A program made the position numbers and the translations under genes. The notes under the pieces were generated by a model. It was not told the DNA's origin. It did not search any database and saw nothing but the letters and a program-made list of their open reading frames with translations. 64,000 nt of DNA, taken from contig WBMV01004991.1 in assembly GCA_013396655.1 (NCBI GenBank), positions 40,307-104,306 of the forward strand, given 5' to 3'. The DNA comes from Campylorhamphus procurvoides. Taxonomy: Eukaryota > Chordata > Aves > Passeriformes > Dendrocolaptidae. Every line of letters begins with the position of its first letter. Position 1 is the stretch's first letter. This document shows positions 24,123-36,900 of this stretch, in pieces.

Positions 24123-27100
24123 CAGTGAAACGCTGTCAGCAACAATTCCAGTAGGGAATTCACAATACGGGCCGGTTGTGTTTTGCCTTCAAGACCTGTA
24201 TTTAAATTTTTTAAAAAATTATCAGTGGTGTTGTTCATTAAAATATAATTGTATACTTAAAGTTTATCTTTTCTGTTGTCTTTATTGAAAAGTTTGATAA
24301 TCCTGAAAGCGTTTTAATTTCACTAGGGCTCTCTCTTTTTTTTTTTTTTTTGAGAACTTCTGTTTCTGCCACAGGAACTTGTGTAGCTCTGACTTAGCCA
24401 CTCAAATTACCCATGGTTTCCGAAATCTTCCTCCTGGGGTCAAGCTCTCAATTACATGGCTGGGGACCTGCTAGAATGTAGTGCAGCTGATCACCGTCGA
24501 AGACTATTCTTTTTTTAACACTTTCGATTGTAAGAACTAATGCTTGAAACTTATTGCTCTCACCACATCTTCTCATCATCTGCCAACTGTCTTAAGTGTT
24601 TCCTAACTGCGGTTTCTAAGTATGTTACTTGCAAATCATAACATCTGTAGTGAAATTTGCATGGAAGGCCATCAGAAGAATAAAAGGGAAAGCTTCTCAT
24701 TATTTCTTATCATGGAATAGATCCTTAGTCCTTTAGAAAAAAACAAATATTACCCTTAGAGAGCCTTCCCAAACCTTGGTGTTTTCTGAGGCATTACTGT
24801 ATTCTTGAGCTTGTGATCAGATGAAAGATGTGTATGTTTGTTTTGGTGCCAGTATCATTGAGTGAAGCTTGTCTTTAAACTCCTGAATGTTTTAAGTTCT
24901 TTAAGATTTTTTTTTTGAAGGGGAGAATGTGACGCAGAGGCGATCATTCCAGATTTGTTTTTCAGTCATAGTGTCTCATTTACACAACTTTTCCTACCTT
25001 CTCCCTGTCTTTATCCAGTCTGCCGTGGAAACAGACACAAAAGTTTGTATTTTGAACTGAAACTGACACCACCTGTTTTTCCTCAAGGAGGCTGTGTGTA
25101 TGCGCTCTCAGAGTTACTGTGATCCGCAGCCTAAGTTATATACAGATGGCTGGTGTTTGTATACTGTGTATAACTTCAGCTTCTTTGGAACAAAATGAGA
25201 TGCTTTCTTTACTACTGTCTATAGAACTGAAGTAATGGAATGATTTACCAATGATCTTTAAATATTTGCTTTAATATTACTGATAGTAACTAATAATTTG
25301 TAACTTTTAATTCTTACTTTCAGAATTGTAAAATGGAAACAAATATAAGCATAATTATGGTTATACAATGCTAAAATTATTTTAACAAAATGATTTAAAC
25401 AAAAATATGGCATTGCTTTTTACAGTTTGTGTCTATTAAACTTTTTATTTTTTAAAGGTTATCAGTCGAGTGGATGAAAGAAACTAGAGTAGCCCAGCTG
25501 TTCCTTCACTGATATGTGTAGGATCTGGTAATCTTTAATTATGTAGTCGTCTTCTTCTTTTTCTCAAACTATTCATGTAGTGAAGATGTATGGTAATTGA
25601 GGAGGAAAGGGAGCTCTGTAATATCTTTACTATTCATTGAGAAATTCTTACACAATGCAAAGACTACAGTGAGTAGATAGTTATTCATTTCTGCATGCTC
25701 TTCTTCAAAGGTTCTTCTTAATGCATTATTTTAGTGGCTCACAGTTATTGATTCAGCATCTCTTTGAGATGAGGGAATATTGTTTTCTCATTGGTAAAAT
25801 TAGTGTAATAAACATGATGTGATTCGGGTCGCAAAAAATAATCAATGGTGGAACAGAATTAGAATTCAAATTCACCTGCCTCCATGCTGTGCTGGTTTCT
25901 CCGGAAAATAATGTAAGTTGGATGTCCGTGTTCAGTAGTCATTATGAGTACCAGGCGCTTCTTGTATCAGGTTCTGTTGAGAACATGTAGTTAATGGCTT
26001 GTGAGAAGCACTATTTTTTAGCCTCATATTCACATAGCAATGAGGCACTCAGAGGTACAAGATCTCAGAAATATGCTCTTCTCCTCTCCCTCCTTTTCTT
26101 GGCCTTTTTGCCTACTATTTCCAACTTCTGCAGCAAGTGGAGGAGTGATCACATGGATTTCCTTGTCCCTGCTTACCCTTGATTGATGGTTGGGATACAT
26201 CCACCCACTATGCTGAACAAGTAGGGGTCCTACTGGAAAACATACTAAGTGCTTCTGTAGTTAAACATGGTGATAATGGGAATAAACACAGCAGGGGATG
26301 AATTAAAGTTGCCCAGGAAACTTTCTGACTTGTGAGTGCTTTACTTTGAACCTCGACAATATTATATCTTTAACGCTAAACCAAATTCTGTCACACATGC
26401 TGGCAGGGTCATTATAGTTGCATGTCAGTGGCGCTGAAATGTTCCAGGCAGAAGCACAGCTTGAGCTCAAGGCTAACTGCATTAGTTGGAAACAAGAGGA
26501 AGCTGTTTCTGTAAAGTTGAAGGGGAAAGGTCAGTGTGGCAACAGGCTTATTGCAGATAATTATTGGGGTTGCGCAATCCCATCCTGTCTCCTCTGACTT
26601 GTTCAAGTGGTGGGAGGGAAACGCTGAAGACAGAAACTGGTCATGAGTTGAACTTCTGGTGGGAGGAGAAAGTAATTTTGTTGCTCTCTTACCTCCTTCT
26701 TTACACCTGGGAGATGTGTGGTAGTGTATGTAACTTCTTTTTTCCGTACCCATGTCCATGCACCTTCTAGATGATCCTTGAGATTTTGGAATTTAGTGAA
26801 GTCCCAGCCCCACTCTATCTTTTTTTTTTTTTTTTTTTGAAAAGGTATCCTTTGGTGTGTTAATGTGTTTAAGATCTTTTTGTGGGTGTTCAGCAAAGTG
26901 GAATGTTAGGGTTTTTTTTGTCCCCTTCAAATCATCATTGGTTATGTAGATTGTTAAAGTCCTACTCATTTTTATTTATCCTTCCTCTTTCATGCACACT
27001 TTAAGTTTTGGCTTGTCCATAGCAGAGAAGGAGTTCAGAAGCCGCTTCTTTCCCAAAGAAATGTGTCACATAAATCAGATTGGTGGCTTCAGTCATCTTG

Positions 27101-27187
27101 ATTGGAAAAAAAATTACTGAGTTTTTCCAGTAATAAAGATTTAGTTGGAGCTAAGACTTCTCTATTTTTTTAAAGGTTTTGATGGTG
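24049..27187. repeat. Second copy of the ~3.1-kb duplication (continuous with SKAP2 intron 1)
   Basis: It matches 20422-23526. This copy is more complete: it keeps the 33 bases lost in the first copy and extends 48 bases further into the GC island. It then runs without a break into unique sequence after 27187, so it is the copy most likely to be placed correctly. It contains long poly-T runs (around 24336-24351 and 26820-26838) but no exon that I recognise. Confidence 0.93.
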
Positions 27188-30100
27188 TTAGCTATGTGTA
27201 TCATATCTTTTCCCCTCTTCATGGAACCTGTGACTCTAGTATGGGTACTATTACTTTTGTTTTGTTCAGTTTTTCTTTCACACTTGTCAGTATTTCTTAT
27301 TTGAATCTTCTGTATTCATATTTTAAAAGTTACAAATATTTTTTGCTATAAAACTAGAATTATCTTTTCTGTAGTTCATATGGAACCTTATGTCCCATCT
27401 TCATATCTGTTTTCCTTGTCCTATTAAACAAAACCCCGAAACTAATCAGAAACCAATGTTCTTGAGCTAGAGATCATCTCTACCCAGATATTATTGAGTT
27501 TGTTTAAATGGTGAGTTGGAAAGAGCATGCAGAAAAGGGCAAGGCTAGGAAACTGCAAGAAGATGGATCCAGTTCATGAGTGTAATTTTTCTTACCTTTT
27601 ATTTTTGGATGCTACAGTAGTTATATTTACCCCTGATACCCAGAAAATGAACTGTCCTTTTTCATCTTTCATCTCAGCTGTTCCTGGACTTGCTCCTTAC
27701 ATGCCTGTCATAGAAAAAGCCACCTAGGAACAGTGTAGCTCTTCTTCATTGGCTGATTCAAATTTAAAAGGATATTATTGTTTAAAATTTTACTCTTTTT
27801 TCATGTTTCCAAGGCTTTAACAGATGCCAGTTCTTGCTAAAGAATCCATCTGTCCAAGATAGACCAGGGTGATGATCACAGACATCTTTTAAGTAGACAT
27901 ATATTTACAGCTTTGGTAATACGTATGTATTTCAATAGTAATGGATTAAGAATAGAAACAGTGAGGTGAAAAAAAAATGCATAGAGGGATTCCTGGTAAG
28001 AAATAGCCTCCAGTGATTTGAAACATAGTTCAATTGTCTCTGCCATAAATTTGGGAATAAGTGTCATATACGGGTGATAAAAATGGCATAGGCTATTTTT
28101 TATATACTCGTTATTCACTTAGTTTGTCTTTTTCAATTAACATGGAGTCTATCTTTCTCATCTGACTGGGTTTATGTTTCTTTCATAATCATATGTCAAC
28201 AAACCACAATAGATGCAACATAATGTGGCATATAGTATAAATCTTTAGGTTAATCCTTCATGTTTTTTATTTTGGTTCATTTGGAATCACTTTGTAACTT
28301 GATCATGATTTGTACTGGTGGGGTTTTTTTGTTGATATACTTAGTATGTTACAGCTTAATCTTTTCTCACCTCTTTAGTGTAGAGAGAGGATGCTCAGCT
28401 ACTCCGCCAATGAGATTAGATATATATAGTCCTTGATTATAAGTTTTCTTCTTTAATCTCTTAAAAGAGATGTCTTATCTATTGAGTTAATTTGAAGAGT
28501 CTTAGCAGTTTGCATCTGCTTCTGCTTTTTCAATCACTAATAAAACTGTTAAACATCAGCATTTGTTGTGAGACTTACTTTGTGTATGTCAGCACAGAAA
28601 CACAACCTTTTGGGGATTTAAGGTAGTGCAGTCTTCTAAAGGCAGTCCTTTCTGTGTCTTTGCACTAAAACGAATGCTCACCTTCTTGTTAGGCTGTATA
28701 AATGTGGTATTTTTAGACATCTTGGAGTTTCAGTCACTTTCATTCTATGTCATGTGTTCTGTTTCTGATTAAGTGTATATATATTTAAAAGGCAATTTAG
28801 CAAACTCTGGAGAGAGACTTTTAAGTATAGTTGGGAAGGCAAGGGGAGAGCAGAAGCAAAATCCTAAAATATCTCTTTATTCAAGAGAACAGGCAGTGAC
28901 AGATATTGCTTGATAGTTTGTCTTCAGACCTGTTCTCTATTAGTGAATTGTATGTAAACTATGAAATCAAATTAATTAATTGCTTTCTAATGCCAGCCCA
29001 TGTAAAGCTGAAAAATACATGGCAGTCTGTTTAATGCTGGTTACCTTTGGACAGTGTGTGTGTAACAAATGTGCCTAGCTTGCAGCTACCTTCCAGAATT
29101 CTCTGGCCTGCCTTCCCAAATTCTCTGGATGACAGCCGGCTTCTGGCTTTCTGTCTTCAAGGTGGAGGAGAGAGATGGGAAAATGCTGGTGGCTGAAGGA
29201 ATTGTTCTGTCGGTCTGCCATTGTCTTTTTGTGTGACTGGCAGTACTTCTACCAGGTTACCATGCAGGTGTCCCTTGTCATATGATGGATGTGTGTCCAA
29301 CCTTGAAACGGGGGCCTGCATTCTCCTTGGGTCATGGAGAGGGAGCTATGTGCGTGCCCTGCCGTGTGAGTGGAAACACACCCATCTCATCACCAGTTTC
29401 TGATTCTTCTCTTGTCACTTGCATGGTGTGAACTTATGTGTCCGTGATGAAGTGACTAACTTTTTGATAACATGATTGGATAACCTTTTGGTTATCTGCT
29501 GGAGAAGGGGAGAAAGGAAGACCCAGCACACAGTGTTTGGGTGCTGCTATGAGAATCTATTTGGCCCACCCTGACACAAAATTGAGGTAGTTCTGCCCTA
29601 AGTATGTTTGTTTATTAAGTGTGACTCAGAATTACAATATTAAACCCTGTAAACAACAAAAGTGCTATGATTTGTTATGATTAGCACACTTTAACACAGC
29701 ACTTGCTTTGGGCTAAAAATTTACAGTGTTCTTGAAAAACTCCATCTGTGTGTTTTCAGCCTTCATTAAAGAAAATAACTCCAAAGACTTCAAAACAATT
29801 AAAATCTTGCAGTGTTATCTGTTTATAATCACTGAAGTAAAGAGAACCATAAACTATTTTAACAATGAAATGCAAAATAAATCTTAGCTTTTCTCCTTGT
29901 AAAAGGAATGTAGATGGAAATAAGATTAAAAGAGTGTTTTAGCTAGTTTTGTGAAGTGGCACTTAAGCTTTGAACTTTATGAACTTGTTGAAGTGGACAG
30001 AGCAAGACTGTGGTGTGACTTCCTTTTCTGTCAGTTAGTAACCTGTATTGACAGCGCATTTTGTGAGTGAATTTTATCAACTGGATCTTTCAGTTTGGTA

Positions 30101-33100
30101 GCTTTTGCTCATTTTTGTAGGCAAAAAATTTCTCTGGGGAAGTATTCAAACAACTTTAGCATCATGAGCTTTAAGAAACAAAGCAAAGTAGGAGTATTCA
30201 AGCTATCAGGCTTGATATTCAAGCTAACACAAACTTAAGAAAAGTTAAGATGTGTTAAGAAGTGTTAAATAAGTTTTCACAGTTTATTTCTCAGTCTTTT
30301 TTTAGTGTGTGTTTAGTGTTTTCAGCAGGGAAACTCGAGTGTCTGCAATGTGTGCTACTAAGTAGCTGCTCAATTTGTTAGGAAAAATTTATGGAAATGT
30401 AATTTGTTTTGTTTGCTGTTGGGTAACTGATTAGTAAAAGTGCTTTAAAATCAGAAATCTTTTCAAAGGGGTTTTCTCTTTGGAGTTTATCTGTTATTCC
30501 TTTTTAAAATCCTCAATGGGTCAACCGCTACTGAAGCATGAAACGCGTTCACACTCAAGTGCTTGTGACTAGCAGTTTACTTTTCTGTATATTATTAAAC
30601 TAGTAGAGGAGAGATCAAATTGTGGATCATCCTGGAGAGGGAAGAGCAAGTAAGTGACTAGGATAGTGGTGAAAAATGGGTGAATTTTGCTGCTTCTGTT
30701 TGAAGTTCACTGTATGAAACTTGGATCTGTCATACTGTGAAGTCCCAAGTTCTGTTCTCATTCCAAGGTAAATCACTTTGTGGAATGCCAGAGAAATTAC
30801 AGGAACATTCCCTTATGTTAAGCCAGTGATATAAAATTTTCTCTAACAGCAGAGACTGCTTCTTCCATATTCTTCCGCAGTGTGGAAGTACAGGTAGTGA
30901 AGAGATGATCATAACTTAGATAACTTGCTGACTTCTTTTCCAGAGGTGCTTAGGATGTGACTCATCTTGTGCCTCTGGCGCATTTTGGATGGATTTATGC
31001 TAGATCAGAACATGGCTTGAGCAGGATATATAACATGCTGTGTAATTGTGAATAGGTAAGAAAAATACATGATACATTAAAGTGTAGTTCTCAGGTAAAG
31101 TTATTCTTTACCATCCTGTTGAAGATCATGTGTATGTCGGGACTGTCTTCATATTTTGCGTTTGGGATGAATCAAACCATATGGTTTCTCTGGACATATG
31201 GAAGTAGTAGTGTTCCATGATCAGTAGAAAGCATTCTGATTGTGGGTACCTAAGCTCCAAGAACTTGTTTTACCATCTTATAGGAGAGGGAAGCTATCCC
31301 AGTCATGTCTTCTCTGTAACTGCTGCTCTGTAGAAACAACAAACTTGTCAAGATCTTGCACATGCTTGCTCTCTTTCTGTCTCCTTCACCTGTTTCCTCC
31401 AGCTCTACCTATACTGAAAATAAATGTAGCATCTACTTCTGCCCTGTCCCTCCGTGGTTGAAAATTCTCTATTATTTCTGCTTTAGAAGTCCAAGGTCTT
31501 CTGGAAAAGAACAAATTCTGTCAGCAATGTAGTTAGTCCTCAAATTTATATATCTACAGTGTATTTTAAGCCAGAAGTGGTAATTCTTGGTTATGATAAT
31601 CAACTTTGTTTCTCTTCCCCACATATTCCTTAACTGTATTATCTGAAGTTTTATAATAAAGATATAACCACGAAAATCTGAGATTCTGAGATGGCAGAAT
31701 TCCCAGCTGGGTTTTGAGCTTTTCCAAGAAGTAAAGAAGCCCACTGAGTTTAAATGAAGACTTCTGAAGCCAAGTTCTGTGATTAATTAGTGTCCAAAGG
31801 TTACTGTGCAAGCATTGCTTCTGATTTATAAACATGACTAATTCCTCTAAATTCTTGCATATTGCCTAGGTAGAACTCTGAAGCTACTATCTGATTTTTG
31901 AAATAAGTATGTAAAAGTATGAAGGAACAAATATTTAATCAAGTTGTCCCTCCTGAGTGAAAGGCTGGTCTGTACTGGAAAATCCTGTCAAATTTCGTTG
32001 AGGGAAAAACTGTTCATGGTTTTGAGTTTTGCTTTCAGTAGTAAAAGTAGTGGGGGTTTTGACCCAAGTTTTGTACTTGGTAATTGTCTTTGGATTCTGT
32101 GGGTCCTCACGTGCCAACTTGACTGGCAGTTCCAGTCACTGAAATATATGAAGATGTGTGCTTTTTCTATGGGTTAGGACAAAATCTTTCTAGGGGTGCT
32201 TGGTGTATGGCAGAGAGGCTGTTGCGAGTGTGTCTGGAGGTTTCATTAATAGATAAGTGCCTTTCCTTATGTCATTTTAAAGAAGGAATGCCATAGAAAT
32301 GAGTGAGGGTCTCCCCCATTTGGGACGGCTTTGAAAAATAAAATTGGAAAGATTTTCTGTCTTATGGGGAGAGGGAACAATACAATTCTTCAAAACTTTA
32401 AAATACTTTTAAAATGAATATTTTTGCCATACTTTGTGAGGACAGAAATCTAAACATCTAAATAATAATCTGGTAAATAATTTATAAAAAACAACATCTT
32501 TACAATAGCTAAGCTAGTGTTCTCAAAGGGTAACTTTTCTTTGTTTTCTTGCAGCCTGTGATATAAAGAGCAATATGTTTCTGTTTTATAAAGAAAAAAG
32601 CAGGCAATTAAGAGTTTCATTTAGGAAATCTGCAGTAATTATTTATGTAAACTTTTGCCTGCAAACTTTTGAGTACTTAGTTGGCTGTTTGATATTTCTC
32701 TGTTACAATGAAATGTCTCATCTGATTGGAAAAGTTAAAGAATTAAAATAGGACTATCTTTGTCTATTTGCATCTACATGGAGGAAGCCAAAGTGTGTGT
32801 GTGTGTGTATATATATATATGTGTGTGTGTGTGTGTATGTATGTGGGGTGGGCAGTCACTATGTGAGAGTGTTTTGTTACTTATGCATGCTTTCTCTTAT
32901 TCAATGAGCAGTTATTATCTGTACTGGTGAGACATTTAAGTCAACAAGCAGGATTTTTTGGTTGTATTTTTACTTTTCTGTTTTCAGGATAGTTATATGT
33001 TGATTGGTAACTGAAAAACTGTTACAGTTGGCCTTTACCATTGTTTTTGTTAATGAAGAAAATGTTCTGCTGGAGGAGTTACACTCCCCAAAATTCTCAG

Positions 33101-33845
33101 ACACTGCATTGTTTTTATCCTGTGGAATGGATATTTGCCATATTAAAAGAACCATGGTAACTTTTGTGGAATGCTTTGTTTCTACATGACTATATACATG
33201 TGTCATCTGTATAAGAATTAAAAATTAGAGTGCAGGTTAGAGCCTTGGTTTGTGATTCTACAAGTGAGGGTGTGCTTAATTTCAAGTACACTGTTGAGCT
33301 TGACTCTTTCGATAGGGTTATTTGGCCTATCTAGTTGTTTTCAGGATTAAGGCTTTGGATGTGAACCTTTGATCAGTCAGGAGTTCAGAGGCAATGTGAG
33401 AACACGTGAAAATACCGTAACCAGCAAATGACCTATATTAGGAGCTGGGTAAGTGTTGCTGCTGAAATAATAAATTACTGAACCATCTTTGGAACCTGAA
33501 CTTAACATGGCAGGATTACATGAATAAAGGCTATATCGATGTTTTAGCTTTATCTCTTACTTTAGGTGATGGAAAGTAATTGTTATAGTACTGCAATTTA
33601 TTAGGACTTACATAGCATAATTAAGTGAGCAAGAATCAAATGTCACTGTAGGATTTGCTGTGTTAAGCATAAGTAGATAGAGAACAAATTTATCCCATTT
33701 ATACTCTGAAATGTCTGTTAACTATGCTATATGTAGGACTGAAAATAATTTTCTATTTTTTTTTTTTTTGCACTAGTATCAGGACAAACTCATTACAGGA
33801 CTATTTTGTCTCTTTTTTTGAGGTGTGTTTATTTTTCTTTATTAG
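27188..33845 (+). other. SKAP2: SKAP2 intron 1 (unique part)
   Basis: AT-rich non-coding sequence. I see no exon, and the only repeat I recognise is the microsatellite at 32793-32844. It ends in a pyrimidine-rich stretch with TTTTTCTTTATTAG, a good 3' splice site for exon 2. Intron 1 probably begins in the gap at 23527-24000 and also includes most of 24001-27187. Confidence 0.65.
32793..32844. repeat. Compound (TG)n-(TA)n-(TG)n microsatellite
   Basis: About seven TG units, then about five TA units, then about eight TG units grading into TATG units. It lies in SKAP2 intron 1. Alternating purine-pyrimidine tracts of this sort can adopt Z-DNA and are usually length-polymorphic. Confidence 0.9.
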
Positions 33846-33951
33846 ATGTTGAAACATTTATTTCCCAAACGCTAAAAGGAGAAAATCTATCCAAGAAAGC
33901 AAAAGAAAGGAGGGAACTTCTTCTTAAGAAGATAAAGGATGTTAAGGCAAG
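33846..33951 (+). CDS. SKAP2: SKAP2 coding exon 2 (dimerization segment)
   Basis: This 106-bp exon sits between TTTATTAG and GTAAGT. It starts with the last two bases of a codon completed by a preceding G (Asp) and encodes (D)VETFISQTLKGENLSKK, then AKERRELLLKKIKDVKA, leaving AG for the next exon. The residues are charged and amphipathic with leucines spaced for helix packing. This fits the helical N-terminal dimerization region of SKAP2, about residues 23-56 in human numbering. Third positions are AT-rich (10 of 34 G or C). Confidence 0.93.
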
Positions 33952-36900
33952 GTAAGTAGCTTCATGGTTTTAATATGTTATAAAGTCACTGGCTGATAAC
34001 TTAATTTTTTTACAATATTTTAATTTTTTTTACATTAGCAATATTAACAATTAAAAATATGCCTAAGTCCTGATTCTGTCAAATAATCTTTCTTGAAACT
34101 GCTACAATTTAGTAAGAAATGGCATCAGGATGATTTGTCCCATTTGAATTGTTTATTATTCTAAACCGTTATTGCAAGCTGATTGGGTAGAGCTTGCCTT
34201 CGCTCCAGCTTTGGTAAGATTCATTAAAATAGGAGAAATGCAATGCCTTGAGAATGTGAACGAGCTTCCTATCACCATACTCACCTGGTGTAAAACAGCA
34301 TAATTCAATGCTGACTTTGCTTTACTATATGTTTTGTTGTTTAGCTGTGTAATAGACTATTGAAACATAACAGAAAACTATTTATACATCATAAGCTTCT
34401 TTCAGTTAAAATATTGAAGTGAAGTACTATGATAGACAAAGCAGAGAGCTGAGGATGTTCTTGTTTTAATATCAAGGATGATTTGAGACTGTTCTACGGT
34501 GTTTTTAGTCAGCAATTCAGTAAAGAGACTCAGCTATAGTTTCATTTGCGCTACCAAATTTTCTTCAAAGAATCTGTTTTCTTGCAACTCTAATCAACTG
34601 GGACATAGTTTAGTACTTGCTGTTCTTTTCACATTGTTTCCAAAGTGCTGTTGTTTCGAAGTGTTTTTCTACCGATCACTCCCGTGTGATATCCACTAAT
34701 CGCTCCTTTGATGATATGCTTCTGCCCCCGTGGCAACTTGGTTACAGTTTCAAAGACATCACAATCATCTGGTTAGGGCATCATTCTTTGCATGGCCCTA
34801 ACTGTAGGGAGACAGGAGATGTGTCCTGAAATCTTGTAATGGAAGGTTTGTGTGCCTTTCATTCAGGCTGTAAATGCTTAGGGAACTAGTTCTCTCTTTT
34901 AAAGAACCAGGATTCTATCTATCTCTCTGTCTGTCTGTCTATCTGTTTTCTTTCCTGTTCTTTCCTTTCTGGATTATTGAGTTAACTGGGACTTTGCAGA
35001 TTACTTGCAGGTACAGCACTACTGACTTTTTTCTTCTGCCTTAAGACTCAACTATGTTTTTTTGGATGATGAAATACCACAGGGAAGGAACCCGCAGTTG
35101 AGCACAGTTGACACTGAATCCTTTGCTATTCACTTTCATGACCCTAATTTTTAATTCATTCCTTGTCTGCTGTAATATTATTCACTGTTAACAGCGTTTT
35201 GCTTTTCATACAGGCTACAAAGTATATGCACAGTTTAGTCATCTTGGATTTTCACATCCCACAGGTTGAGCTGTGTCTATTACTGCCACTTGCTACACTG
35301 TATTTCTTAGATCTGGCCTTTTATCTCTGTTGGCAAGTCTCCTTCCTTAGCTCGAGACCTTTCCTTTCTCTTCTGCTCATTATTTGCAAGCATCTTCTTA
35401 TTGACTAACCTGATACATGCTCTACTTCTTATTGTGCGTAAAGATGATCTTGGCAGCTGCATTTTCTGTGTCAACTAATTCTGGTGAAATCCTCTTTTCA
35501 CATAAACTCTAGGCCATGAATGCTTCTTGAATGCCATTTTTCATAACTCTGTCCTCATTATTTATCTGTATCATCAAACTGTATCCTATGATTATTTTAG
35601 CTCTGAAAAAACAGTATATTTCCTCCCTGGGAAGATATAATATTTTTTTAAGGCACAAAATAAGTTTAGATCTCCTTTTTTGAAAAGGATTTTTTATATA
35701 GCCATGCATTAACTTTTAAATTTCTGGTTAATTATGAATACATTTTCATTTGGATCTCTGCAAATTTATTTCAGCCAAAACCACTATTTGTGATATTTTT
35801 TTTCCCTTTTTCTGCTGACCTATATTTAAAAGATGCTTAATGACTTTTACTTGTGAATGAAACTTTCTGAAATATGTTAATGTTTAGAAAGTTTACTAAA
35901 ATTAGAGATGCTTTTGTTATGTTTATATGTTAAGATACCTGAGCAGCTGTATGTTCCTAGAAAAGGCTGCTCAGTCTGGCTTTGGTTTTGTTCAAGTCTT
36001 CTTTAAGTGACTGGGGATTCTCTCACCTGCAAAGGGAAAAGAAAAACTGAGTAAATACTTTAAGCCAGAGATAAAACCTTCAGAATTTTAAGGGCGGGCT
36101 TGCAGCGCTACGTTTCACCTGCGAAACTTTTCGAAAGCTCGTTGTTGTTCTGTGGCCTGTGCTATGGCCGCGGGTTCTCAGATGTGCGTTGCCTTCTGAT
36201 GTCTCTCCCTGTGCTTGCCCCCGCAGCTACCCCGGGATGTTCGCCGAGGAAGGTGAGTCCGTCCCCGAGGCCGAGGGCGCCCCCTGCTGCGGGACGGGCG
36301 GAGCGGCGGCCCCGCTGCCCGAACCCTCCCCGGCCCACGGAGCGCATCCGAGGGCGCTCGCCGACGGGAAGATTGGGTTAGGAATACGCTCCAGGATTTA
36401 AGACATATTGGAACTTGTTATGGAGCTTATTTATTGTAAATGTAATGTATTACCTGTATTAGCAATACCGTAGCCTTGCCAGAGACCATGTGATGCGGGG
36501 TTTTGGTTTTTTTTTCAGCCCCGGAGGAAGTGTATGCAAAGTAGGCTGCTTAGGAGAGAAAATTTTAATAGGGATGACTCATTTCAGCCTTTTTTTCTTA
36601 ACTTTGCAAAAGTCTTCAATTCCATAGTGATGTTTCTTTAACCTTTTAATAGGATCATCTAGTGGCAATATGATATTGGCTTTCGATCCACACTGAATGA
36701 ATGTTTTTATAGTGCAGCGGGAGCTCAGACCTTTAGCTGGAGAGGAGATGATTTAGTGTGCGAGTAATGAAAACTGAAGTGTGGGTTATCTATTGTCTTC
36801 TAGTGGAGTTAAAACAAAGCTGCAGAGTTCAGTTTAGAGAAGACTGAGGGGTTTGTTGCTACAGTGTTCTGTTCTGTAACTAAACCTGGAAGGGCTCTTA

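Noticed and set aside
23484..24288. Long open frames (about 190-256 residues) on both strands across the gap
   Set aside because: They are open only because the 474 N bases contain no stop codons. The real flanking parts are short and match nothing I recognise.
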